From Antarcticimicrobium sp033791545 (GTDB lineage Bacteria; Pseudomonadota; Alphaproteobacteria; Rhodobacterales; Rhodobacteraceae): 64,000 nt of DNA. The position numbers were made by a program, and so were the translations under genes. The DNA lies in the NCBI GenBank assembly GCA_033791545.1, contig JASJGL010000061.1, positions 119,690 through 183,689 of the forward strand, read 5' to 3'. Below are positions 1 to 8,303 of the stretch, in pieces; positions within the stretch are counted from its first letter, which is position 1; every line of letters begins with the position of its first letter. The notes under the pieces were generated by a model. That model did no database searches and was not told where the DNA came from. It worked only from the letters and a program-made list of their open reading frames with translations.

Positions 1-1178
1 CGCATCGAGGTAAAGGCGGCGTGACCCGGCGTATCGAGGAAGGTCAGCCTTGCGCCATCCTTGGTCTGCACCTGATAGGCGCCGATATGCTGGGTGATCC
101 CGCCAGCTTCTCCGCTGGTCACGCTGGTGTCGCGGATCGCGTCCAACAACGAGGTCTTGCCGTGGTCTACGTGGCCCATGATGGTGATGACTGGCGGGCG
201 CGATTTCAGATCGTCGGGGTTTTCCTCGACCTCTTTGATCACGGCCTCGACATCGGCATCGGAAACACGCACGACCCGGTGGCCGAATTCCTCGATGATC
301 AATTCGGCGGTGTCGGCGTCGATGGTCTGGTTCTGCGTGACCATCATGCCCATGTTCATCAGTGATTTCACCACGTCAGAGACGCGTTCCGCCATCCGGT
401 TGGCCAATTCGCTGACCACGATGGTTTCGGGCAGTTGGACGTCCCGGACAACCTTTTCGCGCTCGACATTGCCGCCCATGGCTTTTTGCCGGGCGCGCTC
501 TTGCTTGCGCTTCATGGCGGCCATCGACCGATGCCGTCCACCTTCGCCACCGGTCAGAGCCTGGTTCAGCGTCAGCTTGCCGGCACGGCGGCCACCATCG
601 TCGCGTGTCTTGTTGCGCGGGGTGCGTGCAGGTTGTTCCCGCTCGCGTTCCACCTTGCGCGGTGTTTGCGTTGCCGCCGGATTGCCACGGTTCGGCTCTG
701 CCGCTGCGGTCGGTTCGCTCGGCGCGGCGGCAGCCTGCTTGGCCGCATCCTCGGCTTCGCGCCGCTTGCGGTCTTCTTCCTCGGCCTTTTCACGGGCGCG
801 GTCTTCGGCCTCGCGCTGTTCGCGCTCCTTGGCCTCGGCTTCGGCCCGGCGGCGTTCGCGGTCTTCGGCGCGCTTGCGCTCGTCTTCCTCGCGCTGGAGC
901 GCTTCACCGGCTTCGCGGGCCTTGGCGGCCTGCAGAGCCTTCAGACGACGCTCCATCTCGGCATCGGTGATTCCCGCGGGGCGGCGCGACGGAACGCCGA
1001 TCTTGGCAGAGCCAAGCCCCGTCGATTTGGTGCCACCCGGCTTGGGCACGACAACGCGCTTGCGCTTGGTTTCCACCACGACATTCTTTGTCCGCCCATG
1101 GCTGAAACTTTGTTTCACGTTCCCCGAGCGGGGACCCCCATGCAGACCCAAAGTCTTTTTGCCGTCACTATCGCTCAT
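1..1178 (-). CDS. infB: translation initiation factor IF-2 (5' part; 3' end outside window)
   Basis: IF-2 is the GTPase that places initiator tRNA on the 30S subunit and promotes subunit joining. About 392 N-terminal residues are visible. After MSDSDGKKTLGLHGG comes a long Arg/Glu/Lys-rich, charged helical linker typical of alphaproteobacterial IF-2, then the IF2_N region (about residues 250-315), then the G domain with the G1 box GHVDHGKT at residues 335-342 and the G3 box DTPGH at 382-386. The start ATG lies 5 nt after the stop of the ylxR gene, so it is the last visible gene of the rimP-nusA-ylxR-infB operon. The gene runs off the left edge; no frameshift is seen. Confidence 0.97.
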   Translation of the reverse strand, partial: MSDSDGKKTLGLHGGPRSGNVKQSFSHGRTKNVVVETKRKRVVVPKPGGTKSTGLGSAKIGVPSRRPAGITDAEMERRLKALQAAKAREAGEALQREEDERKRAEDRERRRAEAEAKEREQREAEDRAREKAEEEDRKRREAEDAAKQAAAAPSEPTAAAEPNRGNPAATQTPRKVEREREQPARTPRNKTRDDGGRRAGKLTLNQALTGGEGGRHRSMAAMKRKQERARQKAMGGNVEREKVVRDVQLPETIVVSELANRMAERVSDVVKSLMNMGMMVTQNQTIDADTAELIIEEFGHRVVRVSDADVEAVIKEVEENPDDLKSRPPVITIMGHVDHGKTSLLDAIRDTSVTSGEAGGITQHIGAYQVQTKDGARLTFLDTPGHAAFTSM

Positions 1179-1183
1179 AAAGC

Positions 1184-1807
1184 TCAATTTCCTTCCCGAT
1201 GGCCGTTGCCATCGTCCGATACACGCACTCCGCGCAAGCGTTGGGCTTCCTCTACAACACGTTTGCTGAGTCCACCAGAGGCGAGCGCGGCATGTACCAC
1301 AGTTTCGCGGCCAAAGGCCATGCCCAGTTCATCCGTTGTCAGCCATCCGATATAGCTGCCAAAATGCGGTGTACTGAGTTTCGATTTACCCCGGCCCGAT
1401 CCGTCGACTGCCTGTATCAGAATTTTGGCGTCTTCCCTGTCGAGCCAGGCTTTCACTTTTTCATATCCGGAGACCGCAGCGCCGGATTTGCGCGCCAGGC
1501 TGATCAGATCCACCACCCGGCGGGCCAACATCCGTTCCACGGTATTGACCAGATCCGGTGGCGTTTTCACCGGCTGCTTCAGCGCACGGGCAAACAGGTT
1601 CTTGTCCTCTGCCCGCTGCAACGCCGCGCGATCCGCGGCCACATAGACTCCGCGGCCTGGCAGCTTGCCCAGTATATCGGGCACCACCATACCATCGGGG
1701 CCAGCTACGAACCGGATCAGGCCGCCCTTGGGCTGTGCCTCGCCTGTGACGATACACTTCCGTTCGGGACCGTCCTGCCGGTCTTTCGAGGCGCCACCGC
1801 GACTCAT
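1184..1807 (-). CDS. YlxR/RnpM-family RNA-binding protein with a C-terminal L7Ae-like region
   Basis: A 207-residue protein between nusA and infB, the conserved place of the ylxR (DUF448) gene. The N-terminal domain shows the family features RKCIVTGE (about residues 16-23) and LPGRGVYVAADR. The second half (LARRVVDLISLARKSGAAVSGYEKV...) resembles the L7Ae-like RNA-binding fold that alphaproteobacteria fuse to YlxR. YlxR has been linked to RNase P RNA binding in Firmicutes; whether that holds here is inference. It starts 23 nt after the nusA stop and is co-transcribed. Confidence 0.88.
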   Translation of the reverse strand: MSRGGASKDRQDGPERKCIVTGEAQPKGGLIRFVAGPDGMVVPDILGKLPGRGVYVAADRAALQRAEDKNLFARALKQPVKTPPDLVNTVERMLARRVVDLISLARKSGAAVSGYEKVKAWLDREDAKILIQAVDGSGRGKSKLSTPHFGSYIGWLTTDELGMAFGRETVVHAALASGGLSKRVVEEAQRLRGVRVSDDGNGHREGN

Positions 1808-1830
1808 GTCGAACCCCCCGGGGCCTGCAT

Positions 1831-3465
1831 TCAGGCCCCGGCCTCCTCGTTTGTTTCGTCGATATCGTCTTCGCCTTCGGCGTCATCCTCTGTTCCGGCG
1901 TCAAGTTCGGCGGGATCAACCCAGCCAAGCTGAATGCGCGCGGTCATGACCAAGGTCTGGGCCTCTTCCAGCGTCATCTCGAAGGGTTCGAGGATACCGT
2001 CATCCTTGACCCGTTCGCCATCGACCGTGGTCCAGCCGCCGGCCAGCTCCCAGTCGGCGCAGGTGGCGAAATCTTCCAGCGTGCGGACATCGTCCTTGGC
2101 CAGCGCCTCAATCATCTGGGGTGTCAGGCCTTCGAAATCAATCAGGCTGTCCTCGACACCCAGCGCACGGGCGTTGTCGAGCGCCGCTTTTGCCTGGGCT
2201 TCAAGGTAATCGCTGGCGCGGGCCTGCAGCTCTTCGGCGGTGCTTTCGTCGACACCGTCGATCACCAGCAGCTCGTCGCGATCGACATAGGCGACCTCTT
2301 CAAGGTTGGTGAACCCTTCAGAGACCAGAAGCTGAGCAAAGAATTCGTCCAGATCGAGGGTTTCCATGAAGAGACCGGTACGCGCTTCGAATTCCTTCTG
2401 GCGCCGCCCGCTTTCCTCTTCCTCGGTCATGATGTCGATATCCAGCCCGGTCAGCTGCGACGCAAGCCGCACGTTCTGACCGCGTCGGCCGATGGCCAGG
2501 CTCAGCTGTTCCTCGGGCACCACGACCTCGATCTTGCCGGCTTCCTCGTCCAGCACCACTTTCGACACTTCGGCCGGTTGCAGCGCGTTCACCAGGAAGG
2601 TCGGCATGTCTTCGGACCACGGGATGATGTCGATCTTTTCGCCTTGCAGTTCGTTCACAACGGCCTGCACACGGCTGCCGCGCATCCCAACGCAGGCCCC
2701 GACCGGGTCGATCGAGCCATCATAGGAAATGACGGCGATCTTGGCGCGGCTGCCCGGATCGCGGGCCACGGCCTTGATCTCGATGATGTTGTCGTAGATT
2801 TCCGGCACTTCCATCTTGAACAGCTCGGCCATGAATTCCGGCGCCGTACGGCTGAGGAAAATCTGCGGCCCGCGCGGTTCGCGGCGCACATCCTTGATAT
2901 AGCAGCGGATGCGATCGTTCGGACGATAGCTTTCGCGGCCGATCTTTTCGTTGCGACGCAGGATCGCTTCGCCCGAGCCGACATCGACGATGACGTTGCC
3001 GTATTCTTCGCGCTTGACGACACCGTTGATGATGGTGCCGGTGCGGTCCTTGAATTGTTCGAATTGACGATCCCGCTCGGCTTCGCGGACCTTTTGCAAG
3101 ATCACCTGCTTGGCCGATTGTGCCGCGATGCGGCCCATTTCGACCGGCGGAACCTCTTCGACGAACTCATCGCCCACTTTGGGGTCGGCCATGTATTGCT
3201 TGGCCTGCTGGACCGTGAATTCCGACTGGTAATTCTCCAGATCGTCATCCTCGACCACGGTGCGCACCCGGGTAAAGGTGGCCTTGCCGGTCTTGCGGTC
3301 GATGTGGACACGGATGTCCATCTCGGCGCCATAGCGGCTTTTCGCGGCACGTGAGAGGCTCTCTTCCATGGCCTCGACCACGAGACCGGGTTCGATCATC
3401 TTTTCGCGGGCCACTGCCTCGGCGGTCTGCAAAAGCTCAAGCTGGTTTGCGGAAGTGATAGCCAT
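1831..3465 (-). CDS. nusA: transcription termination/antitermination factor NusA
   Basis: NusA binds RNA polymerase and nascent RNA and controls pausing, termination and antitermination. The 544-residue product begins MAITSANQLELLQTAEAV and shows the N-terminal polymerase-binding domain, an S1 domain (GTIINGVVKREEYGNVIVDVG), two KH domains (GACVGMRGSRVQAVV and AIGRRGQNVRLASQL) and two C-terminal helix-hairpin-helix repeats, ending in a very acidic tail. The ATG at 3465 overlaps the rimP stop (TGATG) and is preceded by GAGGAGG, so I prefer it to the in-frame GTG one codon upstream. The tight overlap implies translational coupling with rimP. Confidence 0.97.
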   Translation of the reverse strand: MAITSANQLELLQTAEAVAREKMIEPGLVVEAMEESLSRAAKSRYGAEMDIRVHIDRKTGKATFTRVRTVVEDDDLENYQSEFTVQQAKQYMADPKVGDEFVEEVPPVEMGRIAAQSAKQVILQKVREAERDRQFEQFKDRTGTIINGVVKREEYGNVIVDVGSGEAILRRNEKIGRESYRPNDRIRCYIKDVRREPRGPQIFLSRTAPEFMAELFKMEVPEIYDNIIEIKAVARDPGSRAKIAVISYDGSIDPVGACVGMRGSRVQAVVNELQGEKIDIIPWSEDMPTFLVNALQPAEVSKVVLDEEAGKIEVVVPEEQLSLAIGRRGQNVRLASQLTGLDIDIMTEEEESGRRQKEFEARTGLFMETLDLDEFFAQLLVSEGFTNLEEVAYVDRDELLVIDGVDESTAEELQARASDYLEAQAKAALDNARALGVEDSLIDFEGLTPQMIEALAKDDVRTLEDFATCADWELAGGWTTVDGERVKDDGILEPFEMTLEEAQTLVMTARIQLGWVDPAELDAGTEDDAEGEDDIDETNEEAGA

Positions 3466-4055
3466 CACATGTCCTCCTCAACGGACCCTTCGGTCTCTAT
3501 TTCGTCAAACTTGTCTTCGTTCAGGGTGCCGGCCGCCTTGCGTTGGCGCAGCATTTCCTTGATCAGGTCTTCGGTCAGCACCAACTTGGCGTCGCTCAGC
3601 CAGTCGAAATCAAGGCCGATCGTGACCTCTTCGCCGTCCTTGTCGATATTGATCAGCACCTCGTTGCCTTCAAGACCGGCCAGCATGCCCTTGAAGCGGC
3701 GGCGCCCATCAATCAGTTCGCTGGTTTCGATCTTGGCCTCATACCCCTCAAAGGTGTCGAAATCCTTTGGCCGGGTCAGGGGGCGGTCGATGCCGGGGCT
3801 GGAAACCTCAAGCGTATAGGTGTCAAGGATCGGGTCCTCGACATCCAGAACTGCGCTGACCGCATGGGAGATCGCGGCGCAGTCATCCACCTCGATGCCG
3901 CCGCTTTCCTTGTCGGCCATCACCTGCAAGACGGTGGACTTGCCCGACATCAGGCGCACGCGCACCAATTCGAACCCAAGATCCTCGATCACGGGGGTGA
4001 TGATCTCGGCAAGACGCCGGTCGATCGCAGCTTTTGCTATCAGGTCGTTGTTCAT
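3465..4055 (-). CDS. rimP: ribosome maturation factor RimP
   Basis: RimP is needed for 30S subunit maturation. The 196-residue protein (MNNDLIAKAAIDRRLAEIITP...) carries the family block around GFELVRVRLMSGKSTVLQVMA, the DYxxCxxVS-like block DDCAAISHAVSAVLD, and LEVSSPGIDRPLT. It is first in the rimP-nusA-ylxR-infB operon. An in-frame upstream ATG at 4094 exists, but its extra 13 residues would be encoded by the terminator-like hairpin, so the start at 4055 is chosen. The ribosome binding site is weak (GGA, about 7 nt upstream). No initiator tRNA gene (metY in enteric bacteria) precedes it. Confidence 0.95.
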   Translation of the reverse strand: MNNDLIAKAAIDRRLAEIITPVIEDLGFELVRVRLMSGKSTVLQVMADKESGGIEVDDCAAISHAVSAVLDVEDPILDTYTLEVSSPGIDRPLTRPKDFDTFEGYEAKIETSELIDGRRRFKGMLAGLEGNEVLINIDKDGEEVTIGLDFDWLSDAKLVLTEDLIKEMLRQRKAAGTLNEDKFDEIETEGSVEEDM

Positions 4056-4068
4056 ATCGTCCAAACAC

Positions 4069-4091
4069 AAAAAAACGGGCACACGGCCCGT
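4069..4091 (-). terminator. rho-independent terminator-like hairpin directly upstream of rimP (possible attenuator)
   Basis: Read on the minus strand: ACGGGC, loop CGTGT, GCCCGT, followed by seven T. The stem is 6 bp and the T tract ends only about 13 nt before the rimP ATG. There is no room for a promoter between hairpin and gene, so transcripts reaching rimP would normally have to read through it. It may be a leaky terminator for the gene upstream or an attenuator of the nusA operon. Confidence 0.65.
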
Positions 4092-4205
4092 CATAAATCA
4101 TCCGGAGGAGCCCCAAGCCAGAGCCTGACGCGCCGCTGTTGAGGGCCATATACGACGTAGGACTTGAGTCTTCAACCCCTTGCGTGGGTGGGTCCGGATT
4201 TACCG

Positions 4206-5042
4206 CTATCCGATCCACCAGCGCTCGGCGATTCGCCCATCGTCAAGCGCGGCGCGGGTGCCGATCTTGGATGGCACTCCAACGCCGCGGCGGGCAGCGA
4301 GCGCCATGTTTTCGGCCGAAGGGTGATAGCGGAACGCGCCGCGCTCCAGCAGCCCCTCGGGCTGTGGCAGGGCAGCGATATCGACGAACCCGTCGCGCAG
4401 GGCTTCGGCGCGCACGGTCGCGTCGGGGATCACGATGATTTCAATGCTGTCGGCCCAGCCCGCCTGACCTTGTTTGTAATGATCCGCGACCTTGCTGGCG
4501 CGGAAATGGCGGCTGTCGCGGGCGCTGTCGGGACGATAGGCACCGGTGCCCACGGCCATACCGGGTGTCTTGTCGATCCGGCCCGCCGCAGCGATCACAC
4601 GTCCGGGGGCTGCCAGGTGATAGGGCAGATCAGGATCGCCGGTGGCCAGTTCCAACAGCAGGGTGCGGGGGCGTTCGGCCTCCACCCGGATCAGGCCGGG
4701 AACCTCCCACGCCCGGACCGAGGCCAGCGCATCAGTGATGCCGAGCGTCGTGCCGTCGTGAAACACCACCCCGTCGCGCAACTCGAATCGCCATTGGCGG
4801 GCATCGGCGCTGCCGGTCCAGCCTGTCGCCAGTTCCGGGCGCAGCACCCCGTCGGGGCCGATCTCGGTCAAGCCGTCGAAGACGGCGCCGCGGGCCACCT
4901 GCTCCAGACTGCCATCGCGCGGCACCGCCAGCCGCAGCCGCCCACCCGGACGCGGCGCCGCATCCAGCGAGACCCCGGTCGCCGCCAGCAGCGCCGCCGC
5001 GGCACCCGAGGTAAAGAGCGCGCGTCGGTCCAGCCGGGTCAT
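4206..5042 (-). CDS. short ABC-transporter substrate-binding protein (SBP family 5-like)
   Basis: A 278-residue protein resembling the N-terminal lobe of peptide/nickel-type periplasmic binding proteins: GGRLRLAVPRDGSLEQVARGAVFDGLTEI, then WRFELRDGVVFHDG, which is the typical SBP_bac_5 block. The N-terminus MTRLDRRALFTSGAAAALLAATG has a twin-arginine-like motif and a hydrophobic stretch, so periplasmic export is likely. Family members are usually about 500 residues; this one lacks the C-terminal half yet ends cleanly (AERWWIG, stop). Its ATG overlaps the stop of the upstream iminopeptidase gene (ATGA), so the two are translationally coupled. No permease or ATPase gene is nearby, so its substrate and role in transport are unknown. 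Confidence 0.7.
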   Translation of the reverse strand: MTRLDRRALFTSGAAAALLAATGVSLDAAPRPGGRLRLAVPRDGSLEQVARGAVFDGLTEIGPDGVLRPELATGWTGSADARQWRFELRDGVVFHDGTTLGITDALASVRAWEVPGLIRVEAERPRTLLLELATGDPDLPYHLAAPGRVIAAAGRIDKTPGMAVGTGAYRPDSARDSRHFRASKVADHYKQGQAGWADSIEIIVIPDATVRAEALRDGFVDIAALPQPEGLLERGAFRYHPSAENMALAARRGVGVPSKIGTRAALDDGRIAERWWIG

Positions 5043-6016
5043 GCCGCAGCCTTTGCGATGTGGTTCATCACCCGCACCAGTTCGGCGGTTATGCCCGGTT
5101 CGGACAGTGCATGGCCCGCATTGCGCACCATCGTCAGCTCTGCCATCGGCCAGAGTTCGCTCAGCTTCCACGCCGCGCTGGGGGGGCAGATCATGTCATA
5201 GCGGCCTTGGACGATCACGCCGGGAATGTGCGAAATTCGGCCCATATTGGCCAGAATCTGCCCGTCGAATTCCAGAAAACCGGAATTGACGAAATAATGA
5301 TTCTCTAACCGGGCAAAGGCATGGGCGTAATGGCCGGGGCTTTCACCCGACTGGCCGTTGGACAGGATCGAGGCCAGCGCGTTTTCCCAGGCCGACCAGG
5401 CGCGGGCATATTTGGTCTCTTCCGCCAGATCGCCGGAAAACAGCCGCTTGTGGTAGGCTTGGATCAGGTCGCCGCGTTCGTTCTCCGGGATCGGGGCCAC
5501 GAAGCGCGCCCATGTTTCAGGCCAGAATCGACCGGCGCCGCCGCCATAGAACCAGTCCAGTTCGGCCTGTGTCATCAGGAACACGCCACGCAGCACCAGC
5601 CGCGTCACCCGGTCGGGATGGGTCTGGGCATAGATCAGCGCCAGCGTCGCGCCCCAGCTGCCGCCAAAGACGATCCACTCGTCAATTTCCAACAACCGCC
5701 GGATTCGTTCGATATCGGCGACCAGATGCCAAGTGGTGTTGTCGGTGACCGAGGCATGCGGTTGCGAGCGCCCGCAGCCGCGCTGATCAAACAGCACCAC
5801 GCGATAGATCCTTGGGTCGAAAAAGCGCCGCATGATCGGGCTGCTGCCGCCGCCCGGACCGCCATGCAGTACCACGACGGGGATGCCCTGAGGGTTGCCG
5901 CATTGCTCGACATAGATGCTGTGACCTTGCCCGACGTCGACCATCCGCCGGTCGAATGGTTCGAAGGGCGGATGAAGATATTGCACCGCGCGCTTTTGAT
6001 CGGGGGACTTGTCCAT
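5039..6016 (-). CDS. pip: proline iminopeptidase
   Basis: An alpha/beta hydrolase of the S33 family that removes N-terminal proline from peptides. The 325-residue product has VVLHGGPGGGSSP (oxyanion-hole region, about residues 48-60), FDQRGCGRS, the nucleophile elbow GGSWGAT with Ser120, and the acid and base blocks GRYDMICP and NAGHALSEP near the C-terminus. Length and motifs match classical proteobacterial Pip. It is transcribed away from ubiG with only 36 nt between the two starts, and its stop overlaps the next gene, forming a two-gene unit. The start at 6016 (MDKSPDQKRAV) is chosen because the longer in-frame extension would cover ubiG. Confidence 0.95.
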   Translation of the reverse strand: MDKSPDQKRAVQYLHPPFEPFDRRMVDVGQGHSIYVEQCGNPQGIPVVVLHGGPGGGSSPIMRRFFDPRIYRVVLFDQRGCGRSQPHASVTDNTTWHLVADIERIRRLLEIDEWIVFGGSWGATLALIYAQTHPDRVTRLVLRGVFLMTQAELDWFYGGGAGRFWPETWARFVAPIPENERGDLIQAYHKRLFSGDLAEETKYARAWSAWENALASILSNGQSGESPGHYAHAFARLENHYFVNSGFLEFDGQILANMGRISHIPGVIVQGRYDMICPPSAAWKLSELWPMAELTMVRNAGHALSEPGITAELVRVMNHIAKAAA

Positions 6017-6052
6017 TACTGACCTATATAACCTCTCAGGATAAAAGAGCGA

Positions 6053-6811
6053 ATGGTGAACGGAATGCAAGTGTCTCAAACCACGGTTGACCCATCGGAA
6101 ATTGCCAAATTCGAGGCGATGGCCGCTGAATGGTGGGATCCCTCGGGCAAGTTCAAGCCCTTGCACATGCTCAATCCCTGTCGGCTGGACTATATAACCA
6201 GCCAGATCGCCGCCGAATTCGACCGCGACCTGTCAGCGCAGTTGCCCTTTGCCGGGCTGCGGCTGCTGGATATCGGCTGTGGCGGCGGGCTGCTGTCCGA
6301 ACCGATGGCGCGGCTCGGGGCCGAGGTGGTGGGCGCGGATGCCGCCGGGGGCAACCTGCCGGTCGCCCGCATCCATGCCGAGCAGTCGGGGCTGGAGATT
6401 GATTATCGCCATACCACGGCTGAGGCGCTGGCCGAGGCTGGCGAACAGTTCGACGTGGTGCTGAACATGGAGGTGGTCGAACATGTGGCTGACCCGCTGT
6501 CCTATCTCACCGCCTGCCGCCAGCTTCTGAAACCGGGCGGGCTGCATATCTGTTCGACCATCAACCGCAATCCGAAATCCTTTGCCGTCGCCATTCTGGG
6601 GGCCGAGGTGGTGATGCGATGGCTGCCGCGCGGCACCCATGAGTGGTCGAAATTCATCACTCCGGACGAGCTGATCGAGCTGCTGAAAAACTCGGGCGTC
6701 ACGCCGGTGGATCGCAAGGGGTTCGTGTTCAACCCGGTCAGCTGGCGCTGGAGCCTGTCCGATCGCGACCTGAGCGTGAACTACGTCACCGCCAGCGTAA
6801 AGCCGGGCTGA
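6053..6811 (+). CDS. ubiG: ubiquinone biosynthesis O-methyltransferase (3-demethylubiquinol 3-O-methyltransferase)
   Basis: UbiG performs the two SAM-dependent O-methylations of ubiquinone synthesis. The 252-residue protein has the family opening VDPSEIAKFEAMAAEWWDP, the SAM motif LLDIGCGGGLLSEPMA, NMEVVEHVADP, and the UbiG-typical STINRNPKSFAVAI and RGTHEWSKFI blocks. It lies divergent from pip. An alternative start at 6065 (MQVSQTTVDP) would match the usual UbiG N-terminus more closely; neither start has a strong ribosome binding site. Confidence 0.96.
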   Translation: MVNGMQVSQTTVDPSEIAKFEAMAAEWWDPSGKFKPLHMLNPCRLDYITSQIAAEFDRDLSAQLPFAGLRLLDIGCGGGLLSEPMARLGAEVVGADAAGGNLPVARIHAEQSGLEIDYRHTTAEALAEAGEQFDVVLNMEVVEHVADPLSYLTACRQLLKPGGLHICSTINRNPKSFAVAILGAEVVMRWLPRGTHEWSKFITPDELIELLKNSGVTPVDRKGFVFNPVSWRWSLSDRDLSVNYVTASVKPG

Positions 6812-6870
6812 CGAAACGGCGGCAGACGCGCCCCTCAGGAGGCCCGCTGCGCCGCGTACAGGAGGCATCA

Positions 6871-7494
6871 ATGCACCCGAACCCGATTTATCGCGGTGCC
6901 AGCGCCGCCCGGAATATCGCCTTTGCCCGTGCGCGCGGCTTTGGCGTGTTGGTGGTGGCCGATCCCGACGCGGGCGCGCCGCTTATATCCCATGTGCCCT
7001 TCGCACTCGGCGATGACGGCACCTTGGCCGAACTGCATCTGGTCCGCTCCAACCCCATCGCGCGGGCGGTGAAGGCCCCGATGCCGGCGCGGCTCGTGGT
7101 GAGCGGGCCGGATAGTTATATCTCGCCCGACTGGTACGGCATGGAAGATCAGGTGCCGACATGGAACTATGTCGCGGTGCATCTGACCGGACGGTTGGAG
7201 CCTTGTCCTCAGGCCGAGTTGCGCGGGTTTCTTGACCGGCTGTCGGCGATGTTCGAAACCCGGCTGGCGCCGAAACCGGTGTGGCGCGCTGACAAGATGG
7301 CGCCCGACGCGCTTGCGCGAATGTTGCGGATGATCGTGCCGCTGCGGCTGCGGATCGAGACGGTCGAGGGCACCTGGAAACTGGCCCAGAACAAACCCGA
7401 CGCGGCCCGCCTTGCAGCCGCCGATGGGGTCGCCGCGACCGGCATCGGGGCAGAGCGCGCGGCGCTGGCCGAGTTGATGCGCGCCCTGTCCTGA
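6871..7494 (+). CDS. PaiB-family FMN-binding protein
   Basis: A 207-residue protein starting MHPNPIYRGASAARNIAFARARGFG, the typical opening of the PaiB / FMN_bind_2 family (split-barrel flavin-binding fold related to pyridoxamine phosphate oxidases). The blocks LISHVPFAL, HLVRSNPIARAV, YISPDWYG and PTWNYVAVHLTG are all characteristic. In Bacillus, PaiB is described as a negative regulator of sporulation and protease genes; in proteobacteria the function is not established, so I do not assign one. The start follows a strong AGGAGG. It is in the same direction as ubiG, 59 nt away. Confidence 0.85.
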   Translation: MHPNPIYRGASAARNIAFARARGFGVLVVADPDAGAPLISHVPFALGDDGTLAELHLVRSNPIARAVKAPMPARLVVSGPDSYISPDWYGMEDQVPTWNYVAVHLTGRLEPCPQAELRGFLDRLSAMFETRLAPKPVWRADKMAPDALARMLRMIVPLRLRIETVEGTWKLAQNKPDAARLAAADGVAATGIGAERAALAELMRALS

Positions 7495-7583
7495 AGCGGG
7501 CCGGCGTGGCGCGCGCAGGGGTGATGGACAGGTGCCGCGCGCGCGCCTAGGCTGCCGTCGATACCAGCAACCGGAGAGCCATA

Positions 7584-8189
7584 ATGAAACTGATCATGTC
7601 CCCTGCTTCGCCCTTTGTCCGCAAGGTGGCGGTGCTGATTCTGGAAACCGGCCAGCAGGGCGATATCGAGCAGGTGGAGGTGGCCACCACACCGGTCAAC
7701 ACCGCCGAGGCGGTCTGGGCCGCCAACCCGCTGGGCAAGATCCCGGCGCTGGTGCTGGAGGATGGCCGCGCGCTCTATGACAGCCGCGTGATCACCCGGT
7801 TTCTCGACGACCGTGTCAATGCCGGGCTCTATCCCGAAGACCGGCTGTGGGATGTGCTGACGCTGGAGGCCACGGCGGATGGCATTCTCGAAGCGGCGGT
7901 GTTGATGGTCTATGAGGGCCGCGTGCGCCCGCCGGAACTGCGCTCTGATCTCTGGGTCGAGGCGCAGTGGACCAAGGCGATGACGGCGGTCAAGGCGGTG
8001 AACGACCGCTGGCTGGCGCAACTGGAGGGGCCGCTCGACATGGCCCAGATCGCCATGGGCTGCGCGCTGGGGTACCTCGATTTCCGTCATTCCGACCGCG
8101 ATTGGCGCGCGGGCAACGCCGGGCTGGCCGACTGGTACGCTCGGTTTGAAGCGCGCCCTGCCATGGTGGCGACCCGTCCCCCGGTCTGA
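7584..8189 (+). CDS. glutathione S-transferase family protein
   Basis: A 201-residue GST: thioredoxin-like N-terminal domain (MKLIMSPASPFVRKVAVLILE, with Ser/Pro in the glutathione region), the cis-Pro block NPLGKIPALVLEDGRALYDSRVITRFLD, then a helical C-terminal domain (WLAQLEGPLDMAQIAMGCALGYLDFR). The SNAIL/TRAIL-like DSRVI motif supports glutathione binding. Substrate cannot be inferred. A GGAG lies 8 nt before the ATG. It stands alone between the PaiB-like gene and the Lon-like protease. Confidence 0.92.
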   Translation: MKLIMSPASPFVRKVAVLILETGQQGDIEQVEVATTPVNTAEAVWAANPLGKIPALVLEDGRALYDSRVITRFLDDRVNAGLYPEDRLWDVLTLEATADGILEAAVLMVYEGRVRPPELRSDLWVEAQWTKAMTAVKAVNDRWLAQLEGPLDMAQIAMGCALGYLDFRHSDRDWRAGNAGLADWYARFEARPAMVATRPPV

Positions 8190-8303
8190 GTCGCGTCTGA
8201 GTCGCACATGAATCGCGCGGCGGGCCTTGGCCGGAGATTGACACAGGTCATGTTCCGCCCCCGGCTGTTGGGGTGAGGATAGAAAGCCAAAGGGAGATCG
8301 CCG

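Noticed and set aside
3466..3468. GTG start for nusA one codon before the ATG
   Set aside because: The ATG at 3465 sits in a TGATG overlap with the rimP stop and has better spacing from GAGGAGG; the first residue would otherwise be an extra Met.
4095..4205. Initiator tRNA (metY-like) gene upstream of rimP
   Set aside because: The enteric operon has one, but no cloverleaf or TPsiC-like GTTCGA segment is present in this gap.
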